From the NCBI GenBank assembly GCA_030849075.1, contig JASAOO010003362.1, positions 5,572-18,071 of the forward strand: a DNA stretch of 12,500 nucleotides. The letters are read 5' to 3'. Of the stretch, positions 1 to 7,866 are shown in pieces (the first letter of the stretch is position 1; each line of letters opens with the position of its first letter). The DNA comes from Zelonia costaricensis. Its lineage: Eukaryota > Euglenozoa > Kinetoplastea > Trypanosomatida > Trypanosomatidae. The notes under the pieces are model-generated. The model did no database searches. It was not told the DNA's origin and saw only the letters and a list, made by a program, of their open reading frames with translations. The position numbers and the translations under genes were made by a program.

Positions 1-18
1 CCCCCCCCCCCCCCCCCC
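1..18. repeat. Poly-C run of 18 at the window edge
   Basis: Eighteen consecutive C residues open the window, so the run may continue to the left. C runs occur elsewhere in this spacer style (for example C12 at 5117-5128). The complementary strand would be G-rich and could form a quadruplex. A homopolymer of this length is also a place where assemblies often err. Confidence 0.9.
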
Positions 19-517
19 GGTCCCTGCCTCTTTCCTCAACTCGCTGCTCCGCATCTTTCCCCCTTTCTCTCGCTTGTGGTCGGACCTCTGTGTATCGCGG
101 CCCGCCGTCCCTACGCCCTGTCCTCCCTCTTCCTTCACCCGCTTGTGGTGTACGTGGGGTGCGACGCCTGTTGCGGCGGTGGCGGCCCCCCCTCACCCCG
201 CTTCCCCTCTCTGTTCCTCTCTTATCACTTGAGCGGCGTCGCTGCTCGTCCACCTTGGCGTCGGCGCACCTTCAATCCTTCTTTGCTGTGCACGCCGCGT
301 CCTCCTTCTTCCCGTGTATCAACTGCCTTGTTGTGGTGCCGATCCTTCACCAGTGTATATCAGCGGGTTGGACCGCCACGGCACCTGTGTTGTCTTGTTG
401 TACTTTTCGTGTTTTGCGGCAGCGGCTACGCGCGCATTCCGGAACGGAGCGGCATCAGTGACACGACGTGAAGGGAAGCGTTGCCTCGGGCATCTCCGCC
501 TCTGCGCGAGACACCGC

Positions 518-551
518 CCACCCCCCTTCACGACTTCTCTCCGCGCCGCAG
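518..551 (+). promoter_or_regulatory. Candidate spliced-leader acceptor for gene 1 (polypyrimidine tract, AG at 550-551)
   Basis: A C/T-rich tract interrupted by few purines ends in a GCAG with the AG at 550-551. It would give gene 1 a 5' leader of about 117 nt that contains no ATG and has an A-rich stretch at 619-655. Trypanosomatid mRNAs are capped by trans-splicing at the first AG after such tracts. Equally visible alternatives are the AG at 232-233 after the tract at 186-229, and the AG at 352-353 after the tract at 285-351, which would give leaders of about 434 and 314 nt. The choice among them is inference. Confidence 0.35.
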
Positions 552-667
552 CCGGGAAGGAGACGACTATCAAGCGCGGGCTCGAGCCTACCCAGAACCT
601 TACCCACATTACCCTAGAATAAAAAAAGGAAAGAAACCAAAGTCAAACCCAGGAACGGCTGGCGAGC

Positions 668-3600
668 ATGTCTGCGCAAGCTCCCGCGGTGGCCGCGCAA
701 AGCAACTCGCCACTTCCATCAGATTCCATACGATTACGAGAAGAGGCCGGCGCGGCAGCAGTGCGTGCCGCAGGACAAACGGCAGCTGTCAAGCCGCCGG
801 GCTCTCGGCGGGGCAGCACCGCCTCCTGGCTGCACCCGCTCTCCTCGACCGAGATGCCGAACAGCGACGTTCCGCGCAGCCCCGTCCTCGAACGCAACGG
901 CCACGCAACCGGCAGCGGCGACTACCCGAGCGCTTCCAAGACTCCTGCCGCCGTCGGCCCCAACGCATCCCCCCTTCAGAGCTTCGAGGTCGAGGCGCAC
1001 CGCGAGCATGCGATAAGTGGCGTGAGTAACAGCACCAACAAGTCGGACAGTCACGGCAGCCGCGGCTACACGAAATTCACCGGTCTCCTGACACGACGCA
1101 GCAAGCAGAGCAAGGCGCGCAAGAGCTTGCCGATCAGCAACCCGAGCGGCTCGCAACTCGGCGATTCGCACAGCACCTTGCAACCCACCACTACACCAGA
1201 CCCGCGTTCGCCCTCCTCGACGACGACGACACGAAAGACGGAGACCACGACCGCGAGCACCGCCGCGCCCAAACCGCTGCAGCGCAATGGCGCAGCGGAG
1301 CGGGGCACGACGGCGACGACGACCGACTCGGCTGAGGCGCACGTGACCGGCGATCTCCAGCTGGACGATGGCGGCTACCAATGGCCCGCGCAGCCGTTCC
1401 AGTCGAACGCGACCGGCTCGCACGGACGCGCTAGCGTCAGCCGCAGCGGGGCCGTCACGACCGTTAGCTCGGCCCCGCGGTCAAGCTTGGCCACCAGCGG
1501 GCACCAGGGTCGCGCGCGGCGCGAGCTCTCTGTATCGCCGCTCATTATGCGCGCCTCGCCGCACGCGACGGTGCGGCGCGATGGCGTGAGCACCCCCTCC
1601 ACCGTGCGCACCGCCTCACCCGGGCTCAACACGAGCGTCGCGCAATTCGTGCCGCTCGGCTCGGCCGACCTCGCCGACGGCCACGCCAGCCCGACACACC
1701 TGCAGCGGTCGTACAACTTCAGCGGCGCCGAGGAGGAGAAGTCGACGGCGTCCGTGTCGCAGCGGAACCGCTCGCAACGACCTCGCCTCGTGAGCGCCAG
1801 CTCCCTCTCCGGCTCGACGAGCCAGAGCCTCGGCCTGGGCGGCAGCACCCGCTTCCTGCAAGCCTTGGCGTCGCGGCAGCTCGGCGACACGGACGCGTCT
1901 GTGCACGCGTCCATGACGGCCCGAAGTCTGCGCGACGCCAAGGCAGCCCTTCTGCGCCGCGCGCAACCGGCCCCGAACACGAACGGCAGCGGCACGCGGG
2001 TCTCGCGGCAGCACAGCTTTCGCCGCAGCCAGAGCAACACGAGCCTCAGCATCGCGGAGCCGGTACCACCAACACGGACCGGGCGCGTGCGGCCCAGCAG
2101 CCGCGAGAAGCGGCCCGGGGCTCTCGTGTCGCCGCCGCTGGTCAGCAGCGGCCGTGCCGGCTCGCCGCAGTCCATCATCGTGGTGGACGACGAGGCCGCG
2201 CGCACCGCAGCACAACAGCTGCCGCCGCCGCTGGGCTTTGCGTCGCCCGTCACGCACCCGGCGCTAGGCTTCCCTGTTGTGGTGACGGCGCTGACACAGG
2301 ACGTGGGCAGCGTCAGGTCGGTGCACAACCTCAGCGTTAGCAACGGGGCCCGCCGTATGAGCCGCAACGAGGACAATCCGCTTCTCGAGGTGATGGAAAC
2401 GTCAACGCTGGCGTCGCAGGGCGGGTACGAGATCGGCGGCGGCGGGGCGCCGTGGTGGCCGTCGACCGGTGAAGGAACGCTGCGCAGCCGCACCGCGAAC
2501 GGCACCTCGTCGAGCAGGCTAGGCACGGACCGGCGGACCACCGTGATGAGCCGCGACGAGAGTGGGCACTTCCGCTCCTCCGTATCGCGCCGCGGAAACT
2601 TCTTTCCGCCGCGGAATCCGAGCGGCTGCTACTCACCTAGCCGCATGGGCGGCTACGGCAGCGACGAGGAGGACCGGAACGAGGAGGTGCGGATGCGGGA
2701 GCGGCACCGCAGCCGCGTCGACGAGGTGCTGCGGCAGCTCAACGCGACGATGCGCTCAAACGCCGGGGACGACCGCGGCGGCGGTAACAACGGCGGCGGC
2801 GGCGGTAACAACGGCAACGGTGCGGCGAGTGGACGCAACAACTCGTCCGTGCAAGACGCTGCGAGCGGCGCCGCGGGTGCCTCGCAGACGGACATGAGCA
2901 ACGCCAGCGGGTGGGCTGGCATTGGCGGCGGGGAGTGGGGCGCAGGCTTGGCGGCCTTCGGCGATGCGAGTGCTGAGGGAAATGCCACGGCGAGCACGAG
3001 CACGGCGACGGCGGGCGGCATCGAGGGCTTCGGCGCCATCGGTGGTGGTGGCGGCTGGCTGGGCGTGGGCGGCGGCGCCAGCAGCGACGACTGGTACACC
3101 CGCATGCGCAAGAAGGCACAAGAGGAGGAGGCGAGGGCGGTGGTAGCGGTGCCCGAGGGCGCGACAGAGGAGGGCACGCCGTCGGAGGCGCCTCTGCCGA
3201 CGGCGAGTGCGACGAACGCGCCGAGCCGGCACGGCCGGCAGGAGGAGGAGAGCACGACTCCGACCTCGTCTGTCGACACCTACGCCTCCACACACGTTCC
3301 CGCTACCGAGAGCACGACGACGCGGCGCCTGTCGGTGCACTTCATCTCGCGGCGGCCACTGGCCGACCGGTCGACGCCAAACCGACGCCCCATGAGCACC
3401 GCCGCGGCCGCCACCGTCATGCGCGGCAGCCCGCCCTCCGCCGCTCCCAGCACCACCTCCACCGCAACCACCGGCACCACAAAGGGCACAGCCCTCTCGA
3501 CGCCGAGCACCGTCGCCGTGCACGGCCTACCACCAAAGGCACGGCAGCCCACGAAGCCGACCACGAGCCCCACCGCGGCGGCGGCGGCGGCACGTGAGCA

Positions 3601-4534
3601 CTTCACGCGGCGCGTACCGTCCAACGCGCGGCTGCAGCTCAGCAGCACCGCCGCAGACGTCGCAAAGCCCGATGACGCCGCCGCCGTCGCCGATGCGGCC
3701 GCCGGTGAGTCAGCCGCGCAGCCCCTGTCGCCGTCAGCGCAACGGGCGGCCATCATCGCCGAGCTCGAGTCGCCCGAGACGACGCCGGCGCGCACCCGCT
3801 TCCAGCCCGGCACGACGTCCGTACCCGTTCACCGCGCCCCGCCGCAGCCCAGCTCCGGCAGCGCGGCGCCGCTGCCACAGCTTGAGACGACGGAGACGTA
3901 CCGCCGGCTGAGCGGCATGGCGAGCGTGACAGGCGGCAGCATGACGGACGTGAGTGTGAGCAGCGCTGGCGGCGCTGGCACGACGGCCCCCACGCCGATC
4001 CACCCAATGCAGAGAAAGCGCGGCACGGACGGCTTCAGCCCGATGCCACCGATGGGCGGCGTCGCCAACGCGACGGCGCCAGCGTCCAGCTACCGCCAGT
4101 TCGATTCGCGCCGCCGCTGCTCGCTGCCGCGCGTGCTGCCAACGGTGAACACGTCCATGCCGACACCGAGCCCGTCCGCGCCGCAGACGCAGAGTAGCAA
4201 CCCCAATTCCGCCAACGACCACACCCGCAGCGGGGCGCGGCGCTCTACCGTCCTGTCCAGCATCCCCGTGGCGTCGCTCAGCTCCTCGCAGAGCAAGACG
4301 AGCGGCAACGCCTCCTCTGCCGGAGCCGATGTACCGGCGGCGGACTCCCCGGCGTTCGACAGCCGCACGGAGGGTTTTGAAGAGGAGGCGAGTCTGCGTC
4401 GCCGCCCTTCTGCCCCGGCGCGGTCGCCGATCTCCGCCACGGCGCGCCTGCCAGCCGCTGTCGGGGTGCTGCCGCAGCTCTCGCCAGAGGGATCGACGAC
4501 GCACAACAACTTTCGTGCCTCGGCGCGCGTGTAG
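668..4534 (+). CDS. Large low-complexity hypothetical protein (1288 residues)
   Basis: I do not recognise this gene or any catalytic domain in it. The start is the first ATG after an in-frame stop at 620-622, with A at -3; the stop is TAG at 4532-4534. The 3.9-kb GC-rich frame without stops makes coding very likely. The protein is rich in Ser, Thr, Ala, Pro, Gly and Arg and is predicted by eye to be mostly disordered. Visible islands are: a basic stretch near 133-155; S-I-I-V-V-D-D-E at 502-509, resembling a SUMO-interacting motif; a double Trp at 596-597; a charged, probably helical segment at about 666-696; Gly/Asn-rich repeats at about 700-720; Gly-rich tracts at about 740-805; and W-Y-T-R-M-R-K-K followed by Glu residues at 809-822. 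RRxS sites (Ser565, 889, 1248; RRST at 1193) suggest basic-directed kinase targets. I see no signal peptide or membrane segment. A scaffold or cytoskeletal role is possible but unsupported. Confidence 0.9.
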   Translation: MSAQAPAVAAQSNSPLPSDSIRLREEAGAAAVRAAGQTAAVKPPGSRRGSTASWLHPLSSTEMPNSDVPRSPVLERNGHATGSGDYPSASKTPAAVGPNASPLQSFEVEAHREHAISGVSNSTNKSDSHGSRGYTKFTGLLTRRSKQSKARKSLPISNPSGSQLGDSHSTLQPTTTPDPRSPSSTTTTRKTETTTASTAAPKPLQRNGAAERGTTATTTDSAEAHVTGDLQLDDGGYQWPAQPFQSNATGSHGRASVSRSGAVTTVSSAPRSSLATSGHQGRARRELSVSPLIMRASPHATVRRDGVSTPSTVRTASPGLNTSVAQFVPLGSADLADGHASPTHLQRSYNFSGAEEEKSTASVSQRNRSQRPRLVSASSLSGSTSQSLGLGGSTRFLQALASRQLGDTDASVHASMTARSLRDAKAALLRRAQPAPNTNGSGTRVSRQHSFRRSQSNTSLSIAEPVPPTRTGRVRPSSREKRPGALVSPPLVSSGRAGSPQSIIVVDDEAARTAAQQLPPPLGFASPVTHPALGFPVVVTALTQDVGSVRSVHNLSVSNGARRMSRNEDNPLLEVMETSTLASQGGYEIGGGGAPWWPSTGEGTLRSRTANGTSSSRLGTDRRTTVMSRDESGHFRSSVSRRGNFFPPRNPSGCYSPSRMGGYGSDEEDRNEEVRMRERHRSRVDEVLRQLNATMRSNAGDDRGGGNNGGGGGNNGNGAASGRNNSSVQDAASGAAGASQTDMSNASGWAGIGGGEWGAGLAAFGDASAEGNATASTSTATAGGIEGFGAIGGGGGWLGVGGGASSDDWYTRMRKKAQEEEARAVVAVPEGATEEGTPSEAPLPTASATNAPSRHGRQEEESTTPTSSVDTYASTHVPATESTTTRRLSVHFISRRPLADRSTPNRRPMSTAAAATVMRGSPPSAAPSTTSTATTGTTKGTALSTPSTVAVHGLPPKARQPTKPTTSPTAAAAAAREHFTRRVPSNARLQLSSTAADVAKPDDAAAVADAAAGESAAQPLSPSAQRAAIIAELESPETTPARTRFQPGTTSVPVHRAPPQPSSGSAAPLPQLETTETYRRLSGMASVTGGSMTDVSVSSAGGAGTTAPTPIHPMQRKRGTDGFSPMPPMGGVANATAPASSYRQFDSRRRCSLPRVLPTVNTSMPTPSPSAPQTQSSNPNSANDHTRSGARRSTVLSSIPVASLSSSQSKTSGNASSAGADVPAADSPAFDSRTEGFEEEASLRRRPSAPARSPISATARLPAAVGVLPQLSPEGSTTHNNFRASARV
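2767..2832 (+). repeat. Gly/Asn microrepeat inside gene 1
   Basis: Short imperfect direct repeats of the unit GGT-AAC-AAC-GGC, interspersed with GGC codons, encode a Gly/Asn-rich linker at about residues 700-720 of gene 1. The repeat stays in frame. It is the kind of tract that varies in length between strains by slippage. Confidence 0.7.
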
Positions 4535-4642
4535 CGTGTCGGCGCGAGGCTTCGTCGGGTAGTGCCTACGTCGGTGCACCTACGTGAATGCTGGTCCCCT
4601 CTTTGCCGTTGTGTGCGGCGCCGCGGTCACGTGTGTGTCTGC

Positions 4643-4668
4643 GTGTGTGTGTGTGTGTGTGTGTGTGT
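4643..4668. repeat. (GT)13 microsatellite
   Basis: Thirteen uninterrupted GT units lie about 110 bp after the stop codon of gene 1, preceded by a less regular GTGTGTGTCTGC. Such dinucleotide tracts are common in trypanosomatid spacers and are usually length-polymorphic. Confidence 0.95.
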
Positions 4669-4824
4669 TACTTTTGAGCTCTCCCTCTTTCGCTTCTCCA
4701 CGCGCTGGATGGGTGCTGCGGTGTTGTTATGTAAACTCCGTGCTTTTCCCAGACCCACCCTTCCTCTGCCCTTCCCCACCGTTCTCGTAGAGATGCGGCC
4801 GCGCGAAGAATTGACGGGCGCACA

Positions 4825-4858
4825 GGGGGGGAGGGGGAGAGGGGGCGGTAGATAGGGG
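4825..4858 (+). other. G-rich tract with G-quadruplex potential
   Basis: Runs of seven, five, five and four G are separated by A, AGA and a nine-base spacer. Because the first run can itself be split, the tract satisfies the usual four-run quadruplex pattern with short loops. It lies on the coding strand within the probable 3' UTR of gene 1, so the structure could form in the RNA as well as the DNA. Confidence 0.6.
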
Positions 4859-5116
4859 ACGTGGCGCGCGTCCAGGGCACGTCTGGGTAGTTCTCACGCT
4901 GAGCCGGTCTGCATAAAGGCGGTGACGTCTCCCTGTGTCTCGGCCGCCTCCATCCCTCCTTCCCTCCCTCGTCTGCCTCGCAAACACCGCGCACGGGTTC
5001 AAGCTGCACCCCACACCCCCTCTTTTACGAGCCCGTGTTGCTGCGGGGAATCATCCCAAGTGCTCTTTGCCGTTTTAGCTTCACTCTCTTCGGCTTGGCC
5101 TCGACCCCGGGGACAG

Positions 5117-5128
5117 CCCCCCCCCCCC
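5117..5128. repeat. C12 homopolymer in a pyrimidine-rich block
   Basis: A run of twelve C sits in a long C/T-rich block spanning about 5090-5210. A pyrimidine block here could support splicing or polyadenylation signals, but no ATG-initiated gene follows closely. Confidence 0.9.
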
Positions 5129-5268
5129 TCTTCCATACTCCCCCTCACCCCACCTCGTTCCCACTTCCCCGTTGTCCCCTTTCTTCTCTCTCTATCACCT
5201 GCCCTTGTAGTTGCGCAGCGCATTGCGTCACCGATGGATGTCTCAGCGTGCGTGTTTGCTGTGTCTCC

Positions 5269-5282
5269 TTTTTTTTTTTTTT
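5269..5282. repeat. T14 homopolymer
   Basis: Fourteen consecutive T occur within a pyrimidine-rich part of the spacer. It could be part of a processing signal, but the next convincing gene is about 2.8 kb away. Confidence 0.9.
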
Positions 5283-5380
5283 CTTGTCACCCTCGCTCCG
5301 CATTCGTGTTTCCTTGTCCTCATCAGTGACTGCCTGTGTACGGCATGTATCTCTCCCTCGCTCTCTGTGCGCGTGCGTTT

Positions 5381-5394
5381 GTGTGTGTGTGTGT
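5381..5394. repeat. (GT)7 microsatellite
   Basis: Seven GT units follow a GCGTGCGTTT lead-in. This is the second of three GT/TG tracts in the probable 3' UTR of gene 1, all with GT on the coding strand. Confidence 0.9.
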
Positions 5395-5525
5395 ACCATA
5401 TCTGTGTGTGCGCAGATGTCCGCGTGGCGGTCGTCAAGTCAGCGTGCATGTAGAAGTTGCGACGGCCGTCTTACGAGTGTGCCTGTCCTTTTTTCCCTCT
5501 TATTTCCTTTGCGTTCTTTTGAGTA

Positions 5526-5546
5526 TGTGTGTGTGTGTGTGTGTGT
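5526..5546. repeat. (TG)10 microsatellite
   Basis: About ten TG units make up the third GT/TG tract of the spacer, again with TG on the coding strand. Confidence 0.9.
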
Positions 5547-5695
5547 TGGTATGCATGAAGGTGTGCGCACCCTTGACCGTTTGCCATGTGCTAACGTACG
5601 GCACGTTGGGTTTCTCTCCCCTTTCTCTCGGGGGAGGCAAACCAACAGGAGGACCGGTGGCGCAGAGATGCACCTGTACACGCGTCCTTGTGGGG

Positions 5696-5742
5696 GTCCT
5701 CCTCCTTCGCCATGTTCTTTCTTATTTCCTCCACTTTTGCAG
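5696..5742 (+). promoter_or_regulatory. Candidate trans-splice acceptor in mid-spacer (AG at 5741-5742)
   Basis: A pyrimidine tract with very few purines runs up to TTTTGCAG, giving a textbook-looking acceptor. The sequence after it turns A-rich at about 5785-5860, as trypanosomatid 5' leaders often do. The first ATGs downstream (5830 and 5838) open frames of only 9 and 16 codons, so no protein gene follows. It may be a cryptic site or the 5' end of a non-coding transcript. Confidence 0.35.
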
Positions 5743-6195
5743 ACGGCGTCCATCTCGCGATAGAGGTACTGAGACGCATATCCACGAAGGGGAAAAGAAA
5801 GACACGACAACTCCTACACAAGGCGATCCATGCGCAGATGGCACAAGAAAAAAGAGTGACGACTTCACTCGTGTCTTTTCGTGCGTAGGTGTGCCTAGGT
5901 TTGTGAGTCTGTGCGCTGCCTCGAGGATAGAAGACGGGGCGGCAGCGACAGCGGCCCGTACGGTTTCGCGTTTGGGGCGACGGCGCTGAGGCCTCCTCCC
6001 CCTTTTCCCCGCTCACAAGGACTGGGCAAACGGGATTGAGGGGTCTTGAGCAACGGCGCTCGCTTGAATTGTGGGCCGAGTTTACTAGAGGGCGCATGTA
6101 CAGCTTCCGCTTCGCGCGTCGATGTGTTGACAACCGCCCTTCCGCTTCTTGTCCACGCTCCACACTTGTATTCACCTCTCTCCTACGTCTCTTTT

Positions 6196-6211
6196 CACAC
6201 ACACACACACA
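6196..6211. repeat. (CA)8 microsatellite
   Basis: Eight CA units lie between a C/T tract and the AGs at 6247-6254. The orientation is opposite to the GT/TG tracts nearer gene 1, with CA on the coding strand. Confidence 0.9.
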
Positions 6212-6344
6212 AACTCTTGTCGTCGGTTTCTTCAATTCCTCGCACCAGCTCACAGGAGTCGGGAGACGAGCGCACGCACCGCCACTGCGGCCACTCCCTA
6301 CTGTCAGCGGTACGTCCCCCGAGCGCACGACCTCCCCGTCTCAC

Positions 6345-6419
6345 ACCTCACCCGTCCGCCTACCCCTTTCCCTCCTCCCCCCAAAAACGCCATCTCTCTT
6401 CCTTCCTCATTGGAAACAG
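6345..6419 (+). promoter_or_regulatory. Candidate trans-splice acceptor (AG at 6418-6419) followed by A-rich leader
   Basis: C/T-rich sequence ends in GGAAACAG, and the next 45 bases are strongly A-rich with CA-type repeats. This pyrimidine-to-A switch resembles the boundary between intergenic DNA and a 5' UTR in this group. If used for gene 2, the leader would be about 1660 nt with one upstream ATG. An earlier acceptor at 6247-6248 is an alternative. Confidence 0.35.
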
Positions 6420-6632
6420 GCAAACAAGCACCCACACACAAACAACAAAAAGAACGAGAAGGCCCAGTAGAACCCCTACCTGTGCGCGGCGAGGGACAGC
6501 CGCGAGTGCACGCACACCGCACGCCGCCCACCCCACCGCTTTCTCCACATTATTTGTCCGACTTGCGGAGTTCGGCTCCGAGAGACGGCCGCACCCGCTG
6601 CCCCGAGTGTCCACGCAAGAGGGGGCCAACAT

Positions 6633-6675
6633 AGAGAGAGAGAGTGAAAGATAAAATCAAACACACAAAAAGAAG
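6633..6675. repeat. GA repeat and purine/A-rich patch
   Basis: A short AGAGAG tract at 6633-6644 runs into an A-rich stretch. It is the only strongly purine-rich patch in the second half of the spacer and stands out against the pyrimidine bias around it. It contains no ATG. Confidence 0.8.
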
Positions 6676-7114
6676 AGAGCTCATCTACACGAATATCCAA
6701 TTCCGTGTTTACCCCTTTTTCCCTTCTCCGACCGACCACACGCACGCAGAATCCCGCCGCCGCCGGTTCGTGCTTGGTCAGACAGAAGTGACCCACCCCC
6801 ACCCCTCTTCTATCCCCGTCCCCTTTGCTGCTGTTGCGTGTTTTGAAGGCTGCTCCAGCGTACATCTACGCAGCCCAAAGCTCTTGAAAACACGTGGCGA
6901 TTGGCCCTTTTTTCATTTTCCTCTGGTAAAGCTGAGGGTCATCCGCCGCCCCAGCTGTTGTTGCTGTCGTTGTCGGCGTCCGTAGTTCCACACTGTCGGA
7001 GTTGAAGGGCAGCCTGCGCGTGGAGGCGCGTTTGGCACTTTCTGCCTTCGACGTTTTTTGTTCTGCGCGTTTGTGCGTTTGTGTGCGTGTGCGCGTGAGT
7101 GTGTGTCTCTGTTG

Positions 7115-7438
7115 ATGGGGAGCCGTGGTGCCGCGCGTGTATTTCTCTCCTCCCTCGCTCCCTCCCCACAACAGTCACCTCGTCGCGCTTCCGTCTCGGC
7201 TCTCCCCCTCACTCTCCTCCCGCTTTGCCTTTTCTCCCTTTTTTGTTCCTTCCTTGTTACTCCGCGTGTGCTTGGTCACACCGTTCTCTCTCAGTGCTCG
7301 CTTTCCTCCCTTTCCTCCTCCTCCTCCTTCCTGCACCGTGCACCGTGCACCGCGGCGTGTCACACTCCCACCTCGCCCTCTCTGTCTCTCTGTCTGTCTT
7401 TCGCATTGAGCTCCACCTCCCCGTTCATCGCGTGTTAG
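7115..7438 (+). other. Possible upstream ORF, 107 codons, low support
   Basis: This frame starts at the only ATG between 6125 and 8080 and ends at a TAG about 640 bases before gene 2. The product would start M-G-S-R-G-A-A-R-V-F and is otherwise Ser/Leu/Pro/Cys-rich, as any frame through C/T-rich DNA would be. It lies in the same frame as gene 2 but is separated from it by stops, including those at about 7729 and 8062. If the gene 2 leader is long, this would be an upstream ORF; otherwise it is chance. Confidence 0.2.
7333..7352. repeat. Short tandem repeat of GCACCGT
   Basis: Nearly three copies of a 7-base unit stand in an otherwise C/T-rich part of the spacer. The repeat is too short to assign a role. 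Confidence 0.7.
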
Positions 7439-7450
7439 TGTGTGTGTGTT
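7437..7450. repeat. Short GT tract
   Basis: About six GT units, followed by further GT-rich sequence to about 7457, lie in the ATG-depleted part of the spacer. Confidence 0.8.
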
Positions 7451-7866
7451 TGTGTGCTTGCCAAGCCCCCGTCTCTACCTCATTCAGTGCCCTCTTGTCC
7501 GCCCTATCGCTTCCACTCCACCCTCCTCAGCTTCCTGTACCACTACACTCCCCTCACAGTCTCGCTCGCAGCCAGTCCGCTTCTCCGTTCTTGTCCTTAC
7601 CGTGTGTCACCCCGTGCTTGGAGCCGACACCTGAGGTATTCTCGCCTCCCCCTCCCCACTCCTTCGTGCCTCCTCTTGAAGCTATCTGCGCGCCGGTCTG
7701 TGCTCGTGTCGGTATACAGGTGCGTGTAAGTGTGGGCGCGTGTGGGCATCTTGTCGCGTTGCCGTGTCTTCTCCCCTGTGCCCTTCCCCCCCTCCTCTCT
7801 CACCCCCTTTCCACACCGTGCTCTCCGCACCCTGCTTGGGGCTCCTTCCCCCTCTTGCTGTTGCAG

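Larger units (their letters stand above)
1..667 (+). other. ATG-free, pyrimidine-rich region upstream of gene 1 (intergenic plus 5' leader)
   Basis: This stretch holds no gene I can support. It opens with a run of 18 C, followed by C/T-rich segments around 19-75, 186-229, 285-351 and 518-549. Near its end it switches to an A-rich segment at about 619-655, just before the start codon of gene 1. I find no ATG anywhere in it on the + strand. Pyrimidine tracts followed by an A-rich, ATG-poor leader are typical of the sequence ahead of trypanosomatid genes. The reading frames present here begin at GTG or TTG rather than ATG, are compositionally biased, and look fortuitous. Confidence 0.6.
4535..6124 (+). 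other. Probable long 3' UTR / spacer after gene 1, no gene seen
   Basis: This 1.6-kb stretch follows the stop of gene 1. It contains three GT/TG microsatellites, a C12 run at 5117-5128, a T14 run at 5269-5282, a G-rich tract at 4825-4858 and an A-rich patch at about 5785-5860. Reading frames here are short, begin mostly at GTG or TTG, run through the microsatellites in several frames, and encode Cys/Ser/Leu/Phe-rich or Thr/His-rich strings, so I treat them as chance. About 19 ATGs occur on the + strand, unlike the next 2 kb. The 3' UTRs of this group often carry degenerate SIDER-type retroposons, but I cannot identify their signature here by eye. Confidence 0.55.

Noticed and set aside
1375..2541. 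Long open frame of 388 codons on the minus strand opposite gene 1
   Set aside because: GC-rich coding DNA with G/C-biased third positions leaves few stops on the opposite strand. The product is a Ser/Arg/Ala/Cys mix with no recognisable feature, and neighbouring minus-strand frames overlap one another in the same way.
3734..4579. Minus-strand open frame of 281 codons opposite the end of gene 1
   Set aside because: The product is almost entirely Arg/Ala/Gly, the usual antisense shadow of a GC-rich gene, and it runs against the direction of the two large genes.
5640..5870. Possible degenerate retroposon (SIDER-like) ending in an A-rich patch
   Set aside because: Such elements are known from 3' UTRs of this group, but I cannot match a signature or see target-site duplications. 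The A-rich patch is equally explained as a leader after the acceptor at 5742. Comparison with a SIDER profile would decide.
5035..5989. Overlapping + strand open frames of over 200 codons in the spacer
   Set aside because: They start at TTG or GTG, run through T14 and GT tracts, overlap each other in different frames, and have Cys/Ser/Leu/Phe-rich products dictated by C/T and GT composition.
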